Source: Nocardioides sp. JS614 (GTDB taxonomy: Bacteria; Actinomycetota; Actinomycetes; Propionibacteriales; Nocardioidaceae). From it: 64,000 nucleotides of DNA. Each line of letters opens with the position of its first letter. Within the stretch, counting starts at the first letter, position 1. Below, piece after piece: positions 22,438 to 30,402 of the stretch. The stretch covers positions 744,001 to 808,000 of the forward strand of contig NC_008699.1 of the NCBI RefSeq assembly GCF_000015265.1, given 5' to 3'. Made by a program: the position numbers and the translations under genes. The notes under the pieces are model-generated. The model did no database searches, was not told the origin of the DNA, and saw only the letters and a list, made by a program, of their open reading frames with translations.

Positions 22438-24576
22438 TCACCCGTGGCCCTCGTCCAGGCCGTGCACCGTCTTCTCCCAGTAGAACGGGTTCGTGAAGAG
22501 CTGGATGAAGCCCTTCCACGCGGCCCAGCTCATCAGGCCCCAGTAGAGGGGGGAGAGCAGCGCCGTCCGGGTCAGCCCGAACTCGCCGCGGTGCAGGCTG
22601 CCCGCGACGTTGAGGTAGACGAACACGAAGTTGCCGACGAACAGCAGCGCGCTCGCGGCGTAGAAGATGATGCCGGGGAACAGCTGCTCGATGAAGCCCG
22701 CCTGGGTGAAGACGTACAGCGTCGTGAGCGCCCAGAAGATCGGGTTGAGGAGCAGCACGAACGCGCTGCCCATCGTGAGGTTGAAGCTCAAGAACCCCTT
22801 GAGGCCCGTCTGGGACAGCAGCGCGAAGGGGGCGCGCATGTGGACCAGCCAGGTCTGGATGTAGCCCTTGTTCCAGCGGCTGCGCTGGCGGATCCAGTTC
22901 GGGACCTGGGAGTTGGCCTCCTCCAGGGTGGTGGAGTCGATCATCGCCGTGCGGTAGCCCTCGCGGTGCAGTCGGATGCCGAGGTCGGCGTCCTCGGTCA
23001 CGTTGAACGGGTCCCAGGCGCCCAGCTCGCGCAGCTTGGCGGTGACGAAGTGGTTCGAGGTCCCCCCGAGCGGGATCGGGGACTCGGCCGCGCCCATCGC
23101 CGGGAGCACCAGCTCGAAGTGCATCGAGTACTCGTTGGCGAACCAGGCCGTGAGCATGTTCTGGTCCTGGTTGAAGTGGTTGAGCTTCGCCTGGACGCAC
23201 ACGACGTTCTCGGGCACCCGGCTGAAGGCGATGATGGCCTTCTTCAGCTGGTCGGGGTCCGGCCGGTCCTCGGCGTCGAAGATGACGCAGTAGTCACCCG
23301 TAGCCAGCTGGAGCCCGTAGTTGCACGCCTTGGGCTTGGTCTTGGGCTGGCTGTCCGGGACCACCACGAGGTGGAAGTGCGGCGGCAGCTGCAGGTCCCG
23401 GATCCTCTGGACCGTCTCCTCGTCGTCCTCCTCGCACAGCAGCTTCACGTCGAGCCGGGTGCGGGGGTAGTCGAGCGCGTTGATGTCGCGGACCAGACGC
23501 GGGACGATGCCCGCCTCCTTGTAGAGCGGGACCAGGATCGTGTACGTCGGCAGGTGCCGCTCGTCGATCGCCGCGATCTCCTCGTCGGTGACGTCGGTCT
23601 CCAGGTGGGTCCCGAGCGCCCGCAGGGTGAGCCGGAACTTGTAGAACGACACCACGAGGTAGAGCAGGCTGCACGCCGCGACCACGGCGATCGCCGTCTC
23701 CATCGGCCAGATCACCGCGCACATCACGACCACGATCGCGGTGGTCACCAGCGCGGCCTTCTGGCCGCCCGAGATGACGATGTGGGCAGACTCCTCCGGC
23801 CGGGTCTCCATCAGCAGCCGGGTGGACACCTCGGCGTAGTGCCGGGCGTGGACCCGCTGGACCAGCTGGTCGAGCTCGGTGCGGTTGGCCAGCAGCTGGC
23901 GGAACGGCGAGCCGAGCGCCTCCTCGACCTCGGCCGCCTGCTCGGTGTCGAGGGGGCGGGCGACGGCCAGGAGGACCAGGTCGTCGGTCGCCGCGACCGG
24001 CACCGCCTGGAAGGTGTGGGCGAGCCGCTCCGGGAGCCGCCGGGCCACCTCGAAGTCGGGGGTGAAGCCGGCCAGCCCGACCCGCTGCATCTGGTACATC
24101 TCCGACAGCGCGGCCACGAGGACGTCCTCCGTGATCGCCTCGTGGGACACCAGGATGTCGCCGAGCGGGTCGCCGGTCCGGGAGTACTCCAGCATCGCGC
24201 GCTGCAGCTGGTCGTCGGTGATCAGCCCGCTGCGGGTGAGCATCTGGGCCATCTGCATCCGCGCGCGGCGGGCGTCCGGGGTCTCGACCTCGGTCTCCTG
24301 CGGCGGGTAGACCGCGTCGATCGCCGCCACGATCTCGTTGACGGTGTGCCGCACCAGCTGCACCGGGCGGTCGATCCGCTCGGCGACGACCTGGGTGGTG
24401 ATCGCGTCGTCGGCGTCGGCGGCGGCAACCAGCACGGTGCCGTTCACCGACGCGTACGGCATCACCCGGAAGGTGCGGCAGATGCCCTCGGGGATCAGGT
24501 GGCGCAGGTCCTGGTCGACGCCGTCGGTGAGTCGTGGGTTGCGGCGGGTCTCGGTGCCGGTCTGGATGGTGGTCAC
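22438..24576 (-). CDS. family 2 membrane glycosyltransferase with N-terminal MshEN/GSPII_E-type domains
   Basis: A 712-residue inner-membrane synthase. Residues 20-92 and 170-247 resemble the alpha/beta half of GSPII_E_N domains and residues 101-165 its helical half (MLTRSGLITDDQLQRAMLEY). Two membrane helices span about 275-312. The GT2 catalytic domain (about 343-575) has DAED (434-437), TEDADLG (528-533) and QRSRW (564-568), the motif set of processive polysaccharide synthases such as cellulose and chitin synthases. Further helices follow. E. coli NfrB also joins a GT2 to an MshEN domain and is c-di-GMP controlled. Here the signature Arg and Gln of the c-di-GMP motif are replaced (Gln/Pro and Tyr/Met), so nucleotide binding is uncertain. 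The GTG start overlaps the upstream gene. Confidence 0.88.
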   Translation of the reverse strand: MTTIQTGTETRRNPRLTDGVDQDLRHLIPEGICRTFRVMPYASVNGTVLVAAADADDAITTQVVAERIDRPVQLVRHTVNEIVAAIDAVYPPQETEVETPDARRARMQMAQMLTRSGLITDDQLQRAMLEYSRTGDPLGDILVSHEAITEDVLVAALSEMYQMQRVGLAGFTPDFEVARRLPERLAHTFQAVPVAATDDLVLLAVARPLDTEQAAEVEEALGSPFRQLLANRTELDQLVQRVHARHYAEVSTRLLMETRPEESAHIVISGGQKAALVTTAIVVVMCAVIWPMETAIAVVAACSLLYLVVSFYKFRLTLRALGTHLETDVTDEEIAAIDERHLPTYTILVPLYKEAGIVPRLVRDINALDYPRTRLDVKLLCEEDDEETVQRIRDLQLPPHFHLVVVPDSQPKTKPKACNYGLQLATGDYCVIFDAEDRPDPDQLKKAIIAFSRVPENVVCVQAKLNHFNQDQNMLTAWFANEYSMHFELVLPAMGAAESPIPLGGTSNHFVTAKLRELGAWDPFNVTEDADLGIRLHREGYRTAMIDSTTLEEANSQVPNWIRQRSRWNKGYIQTWLVHMRAPFALLSQTGLKGFLSFNLTMGSAFVLLLNPIFWALTTLYVFTQAGFIEQLFPGIIFYAASALLFVGNFVFVYLNVAGSLHRGEFGLTRTALLSPLYWGLMSWAAWKGFIQLFTNPFYWEKTVHGLDEGHG

Positions 24577-24866
24577 GGCGAGGTCCCCGCTCCGAATCCG
24601 AAGGCACCCGGCGTGCCCCGGCCGCCGGTGCCGGACTGGGTCGGGCCGGCCGGCGTGCCGGTCGGTGCGGTCGGGGCGGTCGTGGACCGCTTCGCCCGCG
24701 GCCGCAGCACGGCGTAGGCGAGATAGGCGAGCCCCAGCGCCACGAGCGGCGCGATGAGGAAGGCGAGGAAGACGACGACCAGGATGAGTAGGGTCAAGAC
24801 GAGGTCGACGAACGCGGCGCCGACCGACTTGGTTGCCGGACGCGACGGGCTCGCCTGCACCGACAT
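24573..24866 (-). CDS. small membrane protein, first gene of the polysaccharide-like operon
   Basis: A 97-residue protein with one long hydrophobic segment (FVDLVLTLLILVVVFLAFLIAPLVALGLAYLAYAVL), probably a helical hairpin, and a Pro/Gly/Thr-rich tail (APTAPTGTPAGPTQSGTGG). ATG 24866 has a GGGGGGAAG stretch upstream. An in-frame ATG at 24893 would add 9 residues. Its stop overlaps the GT2 start (GTGA), so the two are coupled. No family recognised; it may be an accessory subunit of the synthase. Confidence 0.7.
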   Translation of the reverse strand: MSVQASPSRPATKSVGAAFVDLVLTLLILVVVFLAFLIAPLVALGLAYLAYAVLRPRAKRSTTAPTAPTGTPAGPTQSGTGGRGTPGAFGFGAGTSP

Positions 24867-24905
24867 GACGCTTCCCCCCTGCTCAGGTACCACACGCTCG
24901 GCCCC

Positions 24906-24925
24906 GAGTCCCTTCTTGGGGACTC
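24906..24925. promoter_or_regulatory. perfect inverted repeat in the operon leader
   Basis: GAGTCCC (24906-24912) and GGGACTC (24919-24925) are perfect inverted arms with a 6-base gap, 40-59 bases upstream of the first gene of the minus-strand operon. It could be a regulator-binding site or a hairpin in the 5' leader. The surrounding 24867-25095 is the only sizeable gap in the cluster and must hold its promoter if GH5 is not co-transcribed. I could not assign a confident -35/-10 pair. Confidence 0.45.
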
Positions 24926-25095
24926 ATGGTGGCACGCCCCCTCGCGCACCGTTCACCGATTGGTGGACTCCTAGATGCTCACCGTAGCCCGCATTCGCCG
25001 GCCCCAGGAGCGGTCTGGTCCACCGTTGACGGACTGTTGATCGATCGTTGACGACGTGTGGACCGCCTGTGGATCTCCGGGCCGCCGGGAGCCGG

Positions 25096-26283
25096 TCACC
25101 GTGCCGGCAGGTGCCCGGTCAGCCAGGTGCGCGCAGCCCGGCCGTACGCCGTCGGCCGACCGCGCTCGTCGGTGACCAGTGCCATCGGGTCGCCGGGATG
25201 GTCCGCCCAGACCCAGAACAGCACACCCAGGTTGTGCTCGTCGGCCCAGTCGAGGTAGCGCCCGACGTACCCGTTCTCGGGATGGCGGGCCCCGAGCTCG
25301 GAGGTCAGCACGGGCACGGTCTCGGCGACCGGGGCGATGACGTCGTTCCAGCAGTCCGGGTCGCCGCACGCCTTGAAGTCGTAGGAGTGGAACGCCGCCA
25401 CCAGCTGGTCGTCGTCCGGCGCGAACTCCAGCCAGTGGCTGATGTCGTTGGCGTAGTCCAGGCCGCCGAGCAGGATCGGCTGCTCGGCACCGGCGTCCCG
25501 GATGGCGTTGACCACGGCGGCCATGCCCTGGACGGGATAGGTGACCTGTCCGAGGGTCGCGGTCTGGTCATCCTCGACCGGCGCCTGGCAACCGCCGTCC
25601 CGCCAGCACCGCCAGGTGAGCCCGAACAACAGCCGGGCACCGCTGGAGCTGTACCGGGAGTAGGGCTCGTTGAAGGCGTCGAACAGCACCGACGGGTTGT
25701 CGGCGTACTCGGTGGCGACCGAGGTCCAGAACGCGATCGACTCGGAGTCCGGCATCGCCAGGTTGCCGAACTCCGGCTGCCCGATCCGCTTGCGGCTGTG
25801 CAGGTCCAGCACGACCACGATGCCGGCCCGGTTGAGCGCGGTCACGAACGCGTGCACGTCGCTGCGGTAGCCGGCCACCGAGCGTTCCTCGTACTGGTCG
25901 CTGACCGGTGCTCCGCGGGTGCCGAGCCAACAGTCCTGGTTGAGGGGGAGCCGGACCGTGTTCGCACCCCAGCCGGCGATCTCCTTCGCCTCCGTCGTGG
26001 CCGGGTCCCGGGCGACCAGGTTGTCGAGCGCCGACATGCCCCAGCCCTGGGCGCAGGCGTACTCGAAGCTGCTCCAGTTGACCCCACGCGGCACGAAGTC
26101 GCGACCGCTGCGGGCGTCGATGATCCGGTTGCCGTCGACCACGGGATGTGCGGCCCCGGTGTTCGCGGGGACGCCGGCCGCCATCGGGGTGCGCAGCTGG
26201 AGGTAGAGGCCGGTGCCGGCGACCAGTGCCACGACCACGGCGAGCACGATCCAGCGTGCCTGGTGCCGCGCGTGCAGCCGCAT
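25096..26283 (-). CDS. glycoside hydrolase family 5 (cellulase-like), membrane-anchored or secreted
   Basis: A 395-residue enzyme with an N-terminal membrane or signal helix (WIVLAVVVALVAGTGLYLQL) without an obvious cleavage site. The TIM-barrel has the GH5 hallmarks: FDAFNEPY with acid/base Glu206, AFHSYDF with His299, VLTSELGA with nucleophile Glu329, and FWVWADHPGD near the end. GH5 enzymes cleave beta-1,4 glucans or mannans. It lies directly upstream of, and on the same strand as, the GT2 operon, like the hydrolases of cellulose synthase clusters (GH8 BcsZ, GH5 CcsZ). ATG 26283 follows GGAGAGGGGGG. Possibly it trims the polymer made by the cluster. Confidence 0.88.
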   Translation of the reverse strand: MRLHARHQARWIVLAVVVALVAGTGLYLQLRTPMAAGVPANTGAAHPVVDGNRIIDARSGRDFVPRGVNWSSFEYACAQGWGMSALDNLVARDPATTEAKEIAGWGANTVRLPLNQDCWLGTRGAPVSDQYEERSVAGYRSDVHAFVTALNRAGIVVVLDLHSRKRIGQPEFGNLAMPDSESIAFWTSVATEYADNPSVLFDAFNEPYSRYSSSGARLLFGLTWRCWRDGGCQAPVEDDQTATLGQVTYPVQGMAAVVNAIRDAGAEQPILLGGLDYANDISHWLEFAPDDDQLVAAFHSYDFKACGDPDCWNDVIAPVAETVPVLTSELGARHPENGYVGRYLDWADEHNLGVLFWVWADHPGDPMALVTDERGRPTAYGRAARTWLTGHLPAR

Positions 26284-26331
26284 GGAAGCCCCCCTCTCCA
26301 CGGGACCAATCGTACGGTCCGGAGCGGCCGT

Positions 26332-26337
26332 TATGTT
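26332..26337 (+). promoter_or_regulatory. -10 element for a leaderless transcript
   Basis: TATGTT lies 7 bases before ATG 26344 with no Shine-Dalgarno between, so transcription would start at or next to the start codon. No clear -35 was found. The divergent GH5 start is only 60 bases away. Confidence 0.4.
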
Positions 26338-26343
26338 GGCCGA

Positions 26344-27600
26344 ATGAGCGAGACCGTCTTCACCTACGCCGCACCCGCGCTGAAGTTCGGGACGGGCGCC
26401 TCCGCCGAGGTCGGGCACGACCTCGCGTCGTACGGCGCCCGCCGCGTGCTGCTGGTCACCGATCCGGGGGTCGCGGCCACCGGGCACCCCGAGCGGATCG
26501 CCGCGCAGGTCACGGCTCGTGGCATCGAGGTGACGACGTACGACCGGGTCCACGTCGAGCCGACCGATGAGTCCCTGGCCGAGGCGATCGACTTCGCCCG
26601 GGACGCGGGGCCGTTCGACGCGATCCTGGCCGTCGGGGGCGGCTCGTCGATCGACACCGCCAAGGCGGTCAACCTGCTCACCACCAACCCGGGTGAGCTG
26701 ATGGACTACGTCAACGCCCCGGTCGGCCGGGCGCAGGCGCCCCAGCACCCGCTGCTGCCGCTGGTGGCGATCCCCACCACGACCGGAACCGGCGCCGAGA
26801 GCACCACGATCTGCGTGCTCGACGTGCTGGCGCTGAAGGTCAAGACCGGGATCAGCCACCCCCGGCTGCGGCCGACCCTGGCGGTCGTCGACCCGGCGCT
26901 GACGATCAGCCAGCCCGCCGTGGTCACCGCGGCCGCGGGCCTGGACATCGTCTGCCACGCCCTCGAGAGCTACACCGCCCGGTGGTACGCCGAGTTCGAC
27001 GCCAAGCAGCCCGAGCAGCGGGTGCCCTACTGCGGGGCGAACCCGATCTCCGACCTGTGGTCGGAGCGGGCGCTGTCGCTGCTGGCCGGCTCGTTCCGGG
27101 CGGCGGTCCGGGACGGGTCCGACCGCGCCGCGCGGGAGCAGATGGCGATGGCGGCGACCTTCGCCGGCCTGGGCTTCGGCAACGCCGGCGTGCACATCCC
27201 GCACGCGAACGCCTACCCGATCGCCGGCCGGGTCCGCGACTACCGGCCCGACGGCTACCCCGACGAGCCGATCGTCCCGCACGGCATGGCGGTCTCGCTG
27301 ACGGCGCCCGCCGCGTTCCGGTTCACCTTCGACGCCGCCCCCGACCGGCACGTCCGCGCGGCCCAGCTGCTCGACCCCGGCGTCGCGCCTGGCCCGGACG
27401 CCCTGCCCGCGGCGCTGCGCAGCCTGATGCGCGACGTGGGCATCCCGAACGGCCTCGCGGCGGTGGGGTACGCCGATGCCGATGTCGACGACCTGGTCGC
27501 GGGGGCGCTCCAGCAGCAGCGGCTGCTCGCGACCGCGCCGAGGCGTCCCACGGAGGAGGACCTGGCGTCGGTGTTCCGGGCCTCGATGGAACACTGGTGA
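26344..27600 (+). CDS. iron-type alcohol dehydrogenase, hydroxyacid-oxoacid transhydrogenase-like
   Basis: A 418-residue group III dehydrogenase with the NAD-site GGGSSIDTAKA, PTTTGTGAE and the metal-binding His/Asp set (GLDIVCHALESYTARW, NAGVHIPHANAYPIAG, VPHGMAVSL). The phrase GFGNAGVHIPHANAYPIAG with RDYRPDGYPDEPIVPHGMAV and the C-terminal FTFDAAPDRHVRAAQLL are closest to the ADHFe1/HOT branch, which oxidises 4-hydroxybutyrate while reducing 2-oxoglutarate to D-2-hydroxyglutarate. The neighbour one base downstream looks like a D-2-hydroxyglutarate dehydrogenase, which supports this. A general iron alcohol dehydrogenase remains possible. Confidence 0.85.
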   Translation: MSETVFTYAAPALKFGTGASAEVGHDLASYGARRVLLVTDPGVAATGHPERIAAQVTARGIEVTTYDRVHVEPTDESLAEAIDFARDAGPFDAILAVGGGSSIDTAKAVNLLTTNPGELMDYVNAPVGRAQAPQHPLLPLVAIPTTTGTGAESTTICVLDVLALKVKTGISHPRLRPTLAVVDPALTISQPAVVTAAAGLDIVCHALESYTARWYAEFDAKQPEQRVPYCGANPISDLWSERALSLLAGSFRAAVRDGSDRAAREQMAMAATFAGLGFGNAGVHIPHANAYPIAGRVRDYRPDGYPDEPIVPHGMAVSLTAPAAFRFTFDAAPDRHVRAAQLLDPGVAPGPDALPAALRSLMRDVGIPNGLAAVGYADADVDDLVAGALQQQRLLATAPRRPTEEDLASVFRASMEHW

Positions 27601-27601
27601 C

Positions 27602-30322
27602 GTGTCGCAACCGCCCTCTGCACTCGTCGCGGAACTGCGCCGGCGGGACGTCTCGGACGTCGACGACTCCACGCTGACCCGGGCGCTGTACTCCTCGGAC
27701 GCCTCGCTCTACCGGGTCGTCCCGCAGGTCGTCGTCCGCCCCCGCCACCGCGACGAGCTGCTGGCGATCCTCGACACCGCTCGCGAGACCGGGGCGCCGG
27801 TCACGATGCGCGGCGCCGGCACCTCGATCGCCGGCAACGCGGTCGGCACCGGCATTGTCGTCGACACCCTGCGCCACCTCAACCGGGTCCTGTCCGTCGA
27901 CCCGGAGGCTCGGACCGCCGTCGTCCAGCCCGGGGTCGTGCACGCCGACCTGCAGCGCGCGGCCGCGCCGTACGGCCTGCGGTTCGGGCCGGACCCGTCG
28001 ACGCACACCCGGTGCACGATCGGCGGGATGATCGGCAACAACGCCTGCGGGTCGCGGGCGCTGGGCTACGGCCGCACCGTCGACAACGTGGTCGCGATGG
28101 ACGTCGCGCACGGGCCGGGCGCCGCGGACGTCGAGGCCCGGCTGGCGGCTCTGGTCGACCAGCACCTGGGCCACGTGCGCACCTCGTTCGGGCGGTTCTC
28201 GCGCCAGGTCAGCGGCTACTCCCTGGAGCACCTGCTGCCGGAGAACGGCCGCAGCCTGGACCGGTTCCTGGTGGGCTCCGAGGGCACCCTGGCGATCGTC
28301 CAGGAGGCGACCGTGCGGCTGGTCGAGGACGAGAGCGTCCGCTGGCTGGTGCTGCTCGGCTACCCCTCGATGGTCGAGGCGGCGGACGCCGTCCCCGTCC
28401 TGGCCGCCGCCGCGGACGGGCGGATGATCGCCTGCGAGGGGCTGGACGCGCGGATCGTCGACCTCGTGCGGGCCCGCGGCAACGCCGTCCCGCAGCTGCC
28501 GCCCGGTGCCGGCTGGCTGTTCGTCGAGCTGGCCGGAGCGGACGCCGAGTCGCTGGCGGCCCGGATCGTCGCGGCGTCCGGGGCGCTCGGGCACCGGATC
28601 GTCCTGGACGCCGCCGAGTCGGCAGCGCTGTGGCGGATCCGCGAGGACGGCGCCGGCCTGGCCGCCCGCAGCCTGTCCCGCCCGGCGTACTCCGGCTGGG
28701 AGGACGCGGCCGTGCCGCCGGAGCGGCTCGGCGCCTGGCTGCGAGACTTCGACGAGCTGCTGCGCGAGCACGAGCTCGACGGCGTGCCTTACGGGCACTT
28801 CGGGGACGGCTGCGTGCATGTGCGCATCGACTTCCCCTTCCAGGTCGACGGCGAGGACCAGGCGCGCCGGCGGTTCCGCGACTTCCTCACCGCGTGCGCG
28901 CTCCGGCTGCGCGAGCACGGCGGCTCGCTCTCCGGCGAGCACGGCGACGGGCGGGCGCGCTCCGAGCTGCTGCCGCTGATGTACGACGCGGAGTCGCTGC
29001 GCCTGTTCGCGGCCGTCAAGGAGATCTGCGACCCGGTCAACCTGCTCAACCCCGGCAACATCGTCGACCCCGCACCGCTCGACGCCGACCTGCGCCCGGC
29101 CCGGCCCCGGCCGGCGATCTCGCTGGCGGCCGAGGTGCACCGCTGCACTGGTGTCGGCAAGTGCGTCTCGCCGCGGACCACCGGCGTGATGTGCCCCTCC
29201 TACCTCGCGACCCGTGAGGAGAAGGACTCGACCCGCGGCCGGTCGCGGGTGCTCCAGGAGGCGCTCGACGGGGAGCTCGTGCACGGGCTCGCCGACCCGG
29301 CCGTGCACGAGGCCCTGGACCTGTGCCTGGCCTGCAAGGGCTGCAAGTCCGACTGCCCGACCGGCGTGGACATGGCGAGCTACAAGGCCGAGGCGCTCTA
29401 CGCGACGTACGACGGGCCCGGCGCCACCAAGCGGCGGCCACGCAGCCACTACCTGCTCGGCCGGCTGCCGAAGTGGGCCCGGCTGACCGCCCCGATGGCG
29501 CCGGTCGCGAACCGGATGCTGCGGCTCGGCCCGGTCGCGCGGCTGGCGAAGGCGACCGCCGGCATCGACCAGCGGCGCTCGATCCCCGCGTTCGCGCCGC
29601 GCACCCTGCGCCGCCGGACCGGCGGATCCGCACCCGGCACCCCGGACGTCTGGATCTGGGCCGACTCGTTCACCGACCACTTCTTCCCGGACAACGGGTT
29701 GGCCGCGATCCGGTTCCTGGAGTCGGTCGGGGTCACCGCGCGGGTGATCCGCGAGGACGCGTGCTGCGGCCTGACCTGGGTGACCACCGGCCAGCTCGAC
29801 CAGGCACGGTCGATCATGGACCGCACGGTGCGGACGCTCTCGCCGTACGTCGCGTCCGGGGTGCCGGTCGTCGGCCTCGAGCCGTCCTGTCTCGCGACGC
29901 TGCGCAGCGACCTCCCCGAGCTCACCGGGGCGCACCTGGACGTGCTGACCTTCGCCGAGCTGCTCGAGCGGCTCGACGTGCCGTTGCCCTCGCTCGCCGG
30001 CGTCGAGGTCGTCGCCCAGCCGCACTGCCACCACGCGTCCGTGCTCGGCTGGGCCGCCGACAAGCGGCTGCTGGAGCGGGCCGGCGCGACCCTCACCCAG
30101 GTGGCTGGCTGCTGCGGCCTGGCCGGCAACTTCGGGATGGAGAAGGGCCACTACGAGGTGTCGGTCGCGGTCGCGGAGACCCACCTGCTGCCCACCGTGC
30201 GCTCGCACCCGGACGCCGTCGTGCTCGCCGACGGGATGTCCTGCCGGGTCCAGCTCGACGACCTCGCCGACGTCCCCACGATGCACCTCGCCGAGCTGCT
30301 GGCTTCTAGGCTGGAGGGGTGA
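27602..30322 (+). CDS. fused FAD-linked oxidase and Fe-S protein, YdiJ/D-2-hydroxyglutarate dehydrogenase-like
   Basis: A 906-residue fusion. Residues 1-490 form a VAO-type FAD half (PQVVVRPRHRDELL, then MRGAGTSIAGNAVGTGIVVD; the C-terminal part has PYGHFGDGCVHVRIDFPF and SGEHGDGRARSELLPLMY). Residues about 505-610 carry two Fe-S clusters (CTGVGKC with MCPSY, and CLACKGCKSDCP). The C-terminal part has the GlcF-type cysteine-rich repeats (DACCGLTW, CHHAS, GCCGLAG). The layout is that of E. coli YdiJ, a D-2-hydroxyglutarate dehydrogenase, and of Dld-type lactate dehydrogenases. GTG 27602 is one base after the transhydrogenase stop. Confidence 0.85.
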   Translation: MSQPPSALVAELRRRDVSDVDDSTLTRALYSSDASLYRVVPQVVVRPRHRDELLAILDTARETGAPVTMRGAGTSIAGNAVGTGIVVDTLRHLNRVLSVDPEARTAVVQPGVVHADLQRAAAPYGLRFGPDPSTHTRCTIGGMIGNNACGSRALGYGRTVDNVVAMDVAHGPGAADVEARLAALVDQHLGHVRTSFGRFSRQVSGYSLEHLLPENGRSLDRFLVGSEGTLAIVQEATVRLVEDESVRWLVLLGYPSMVEAADAVPVLAAAADGRMIACEGLDARIVDLVRARGNAVPQLPPGAGWLFVELAGADAESLAARIVAASGALGHRIVLDAAESAALWRIREDGAGLAARSLSRPAYSGWEDAAVPPERLGAWLRDFDELLREHELDGVPYGHFGDGCVHVRIDFPFQVDGEDQARRRFRDFLTACALRLREHGGSLSGEHGDGRARSELLPLMYDAESLRLFAAVKEICDPVNLLNPGNIVDPAPLDADLRPARPRPAISLAAEVHRCTGVGKCVSPRTTGVMCPSYLATREEKDSTRGRSRVLQEALDGELVHGLADPAVHEALDLCLACKGCKSDCPTGVDMASYKAEALYATYDGPGATKRRPRSHYLLGRLPKWARLTAPMAPVANRMLRLGPVARLAKATAGIDQRRSIPAFAPRTLRRRTGGSAPGTPDVWIWADSFTDHFFPDNGLAAIRFLESVGVTARVIREDACCGLTWVTTGQLDQARSIMDRTVRTLSPYVASGVPVVGLEPSCLATLRSDLPELTGAHLDVLTFAELLERLDVPLPSLAGVEVVAQPHCHHASVLGWAADKRLLERAGATLTQVAGCCGLAGNFGMEKGHYEVSVAVAETHLLPTVRSHPDAVVLADGMSCRVQLDDLADVPTMHLAELLASRLEG

Positions 30323-30402
30323 ACCCCCGGCACCGTCGTCTCGTCATCCCGATCGCGCTGGCGGCGCTGCTCGTCATCGTCGTGATCGCGGCCGTGCTCT
30401 GA
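30319..30402 (+). CDS. 27-residue membrane peptide
   Basis: A mini-gene reading MNPRHRR followed by a 20-residue hydrophobic stretch (LVIPIALAALLVIVVIAAVL). Its GTG overlaps the stop of the dehydrogenase (GTGA) and its TGA overlaps the ATG of the methyltransferase (TGATG), so it is translationally coupled on both sides. The positive N-terminus predicts an N-in single helix. The alternative is that it is only a spacer; conservation would decide. The Shine-Dalgarno-like GGAGGG is very close to the start. Confidence 0.5.
   Translation: MNPRHRRLVIPIALAALLVIVVIAAVL

Noticed and set aside
22306..24717. An 803-codon plus-strand frame opposite the GT2 gene.
   Set aside because: Val/Arg/Glu-rich shadow without a ribosome-binding site; the opposite strand has clear GT2 motifs.
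24867..25095. A c-di-GMP or other riboswitch before the glycan operon.
   Set aside because: Only one short inverted repeat was seen; none of the conserved riboswitch core sequences I know could be recognised.
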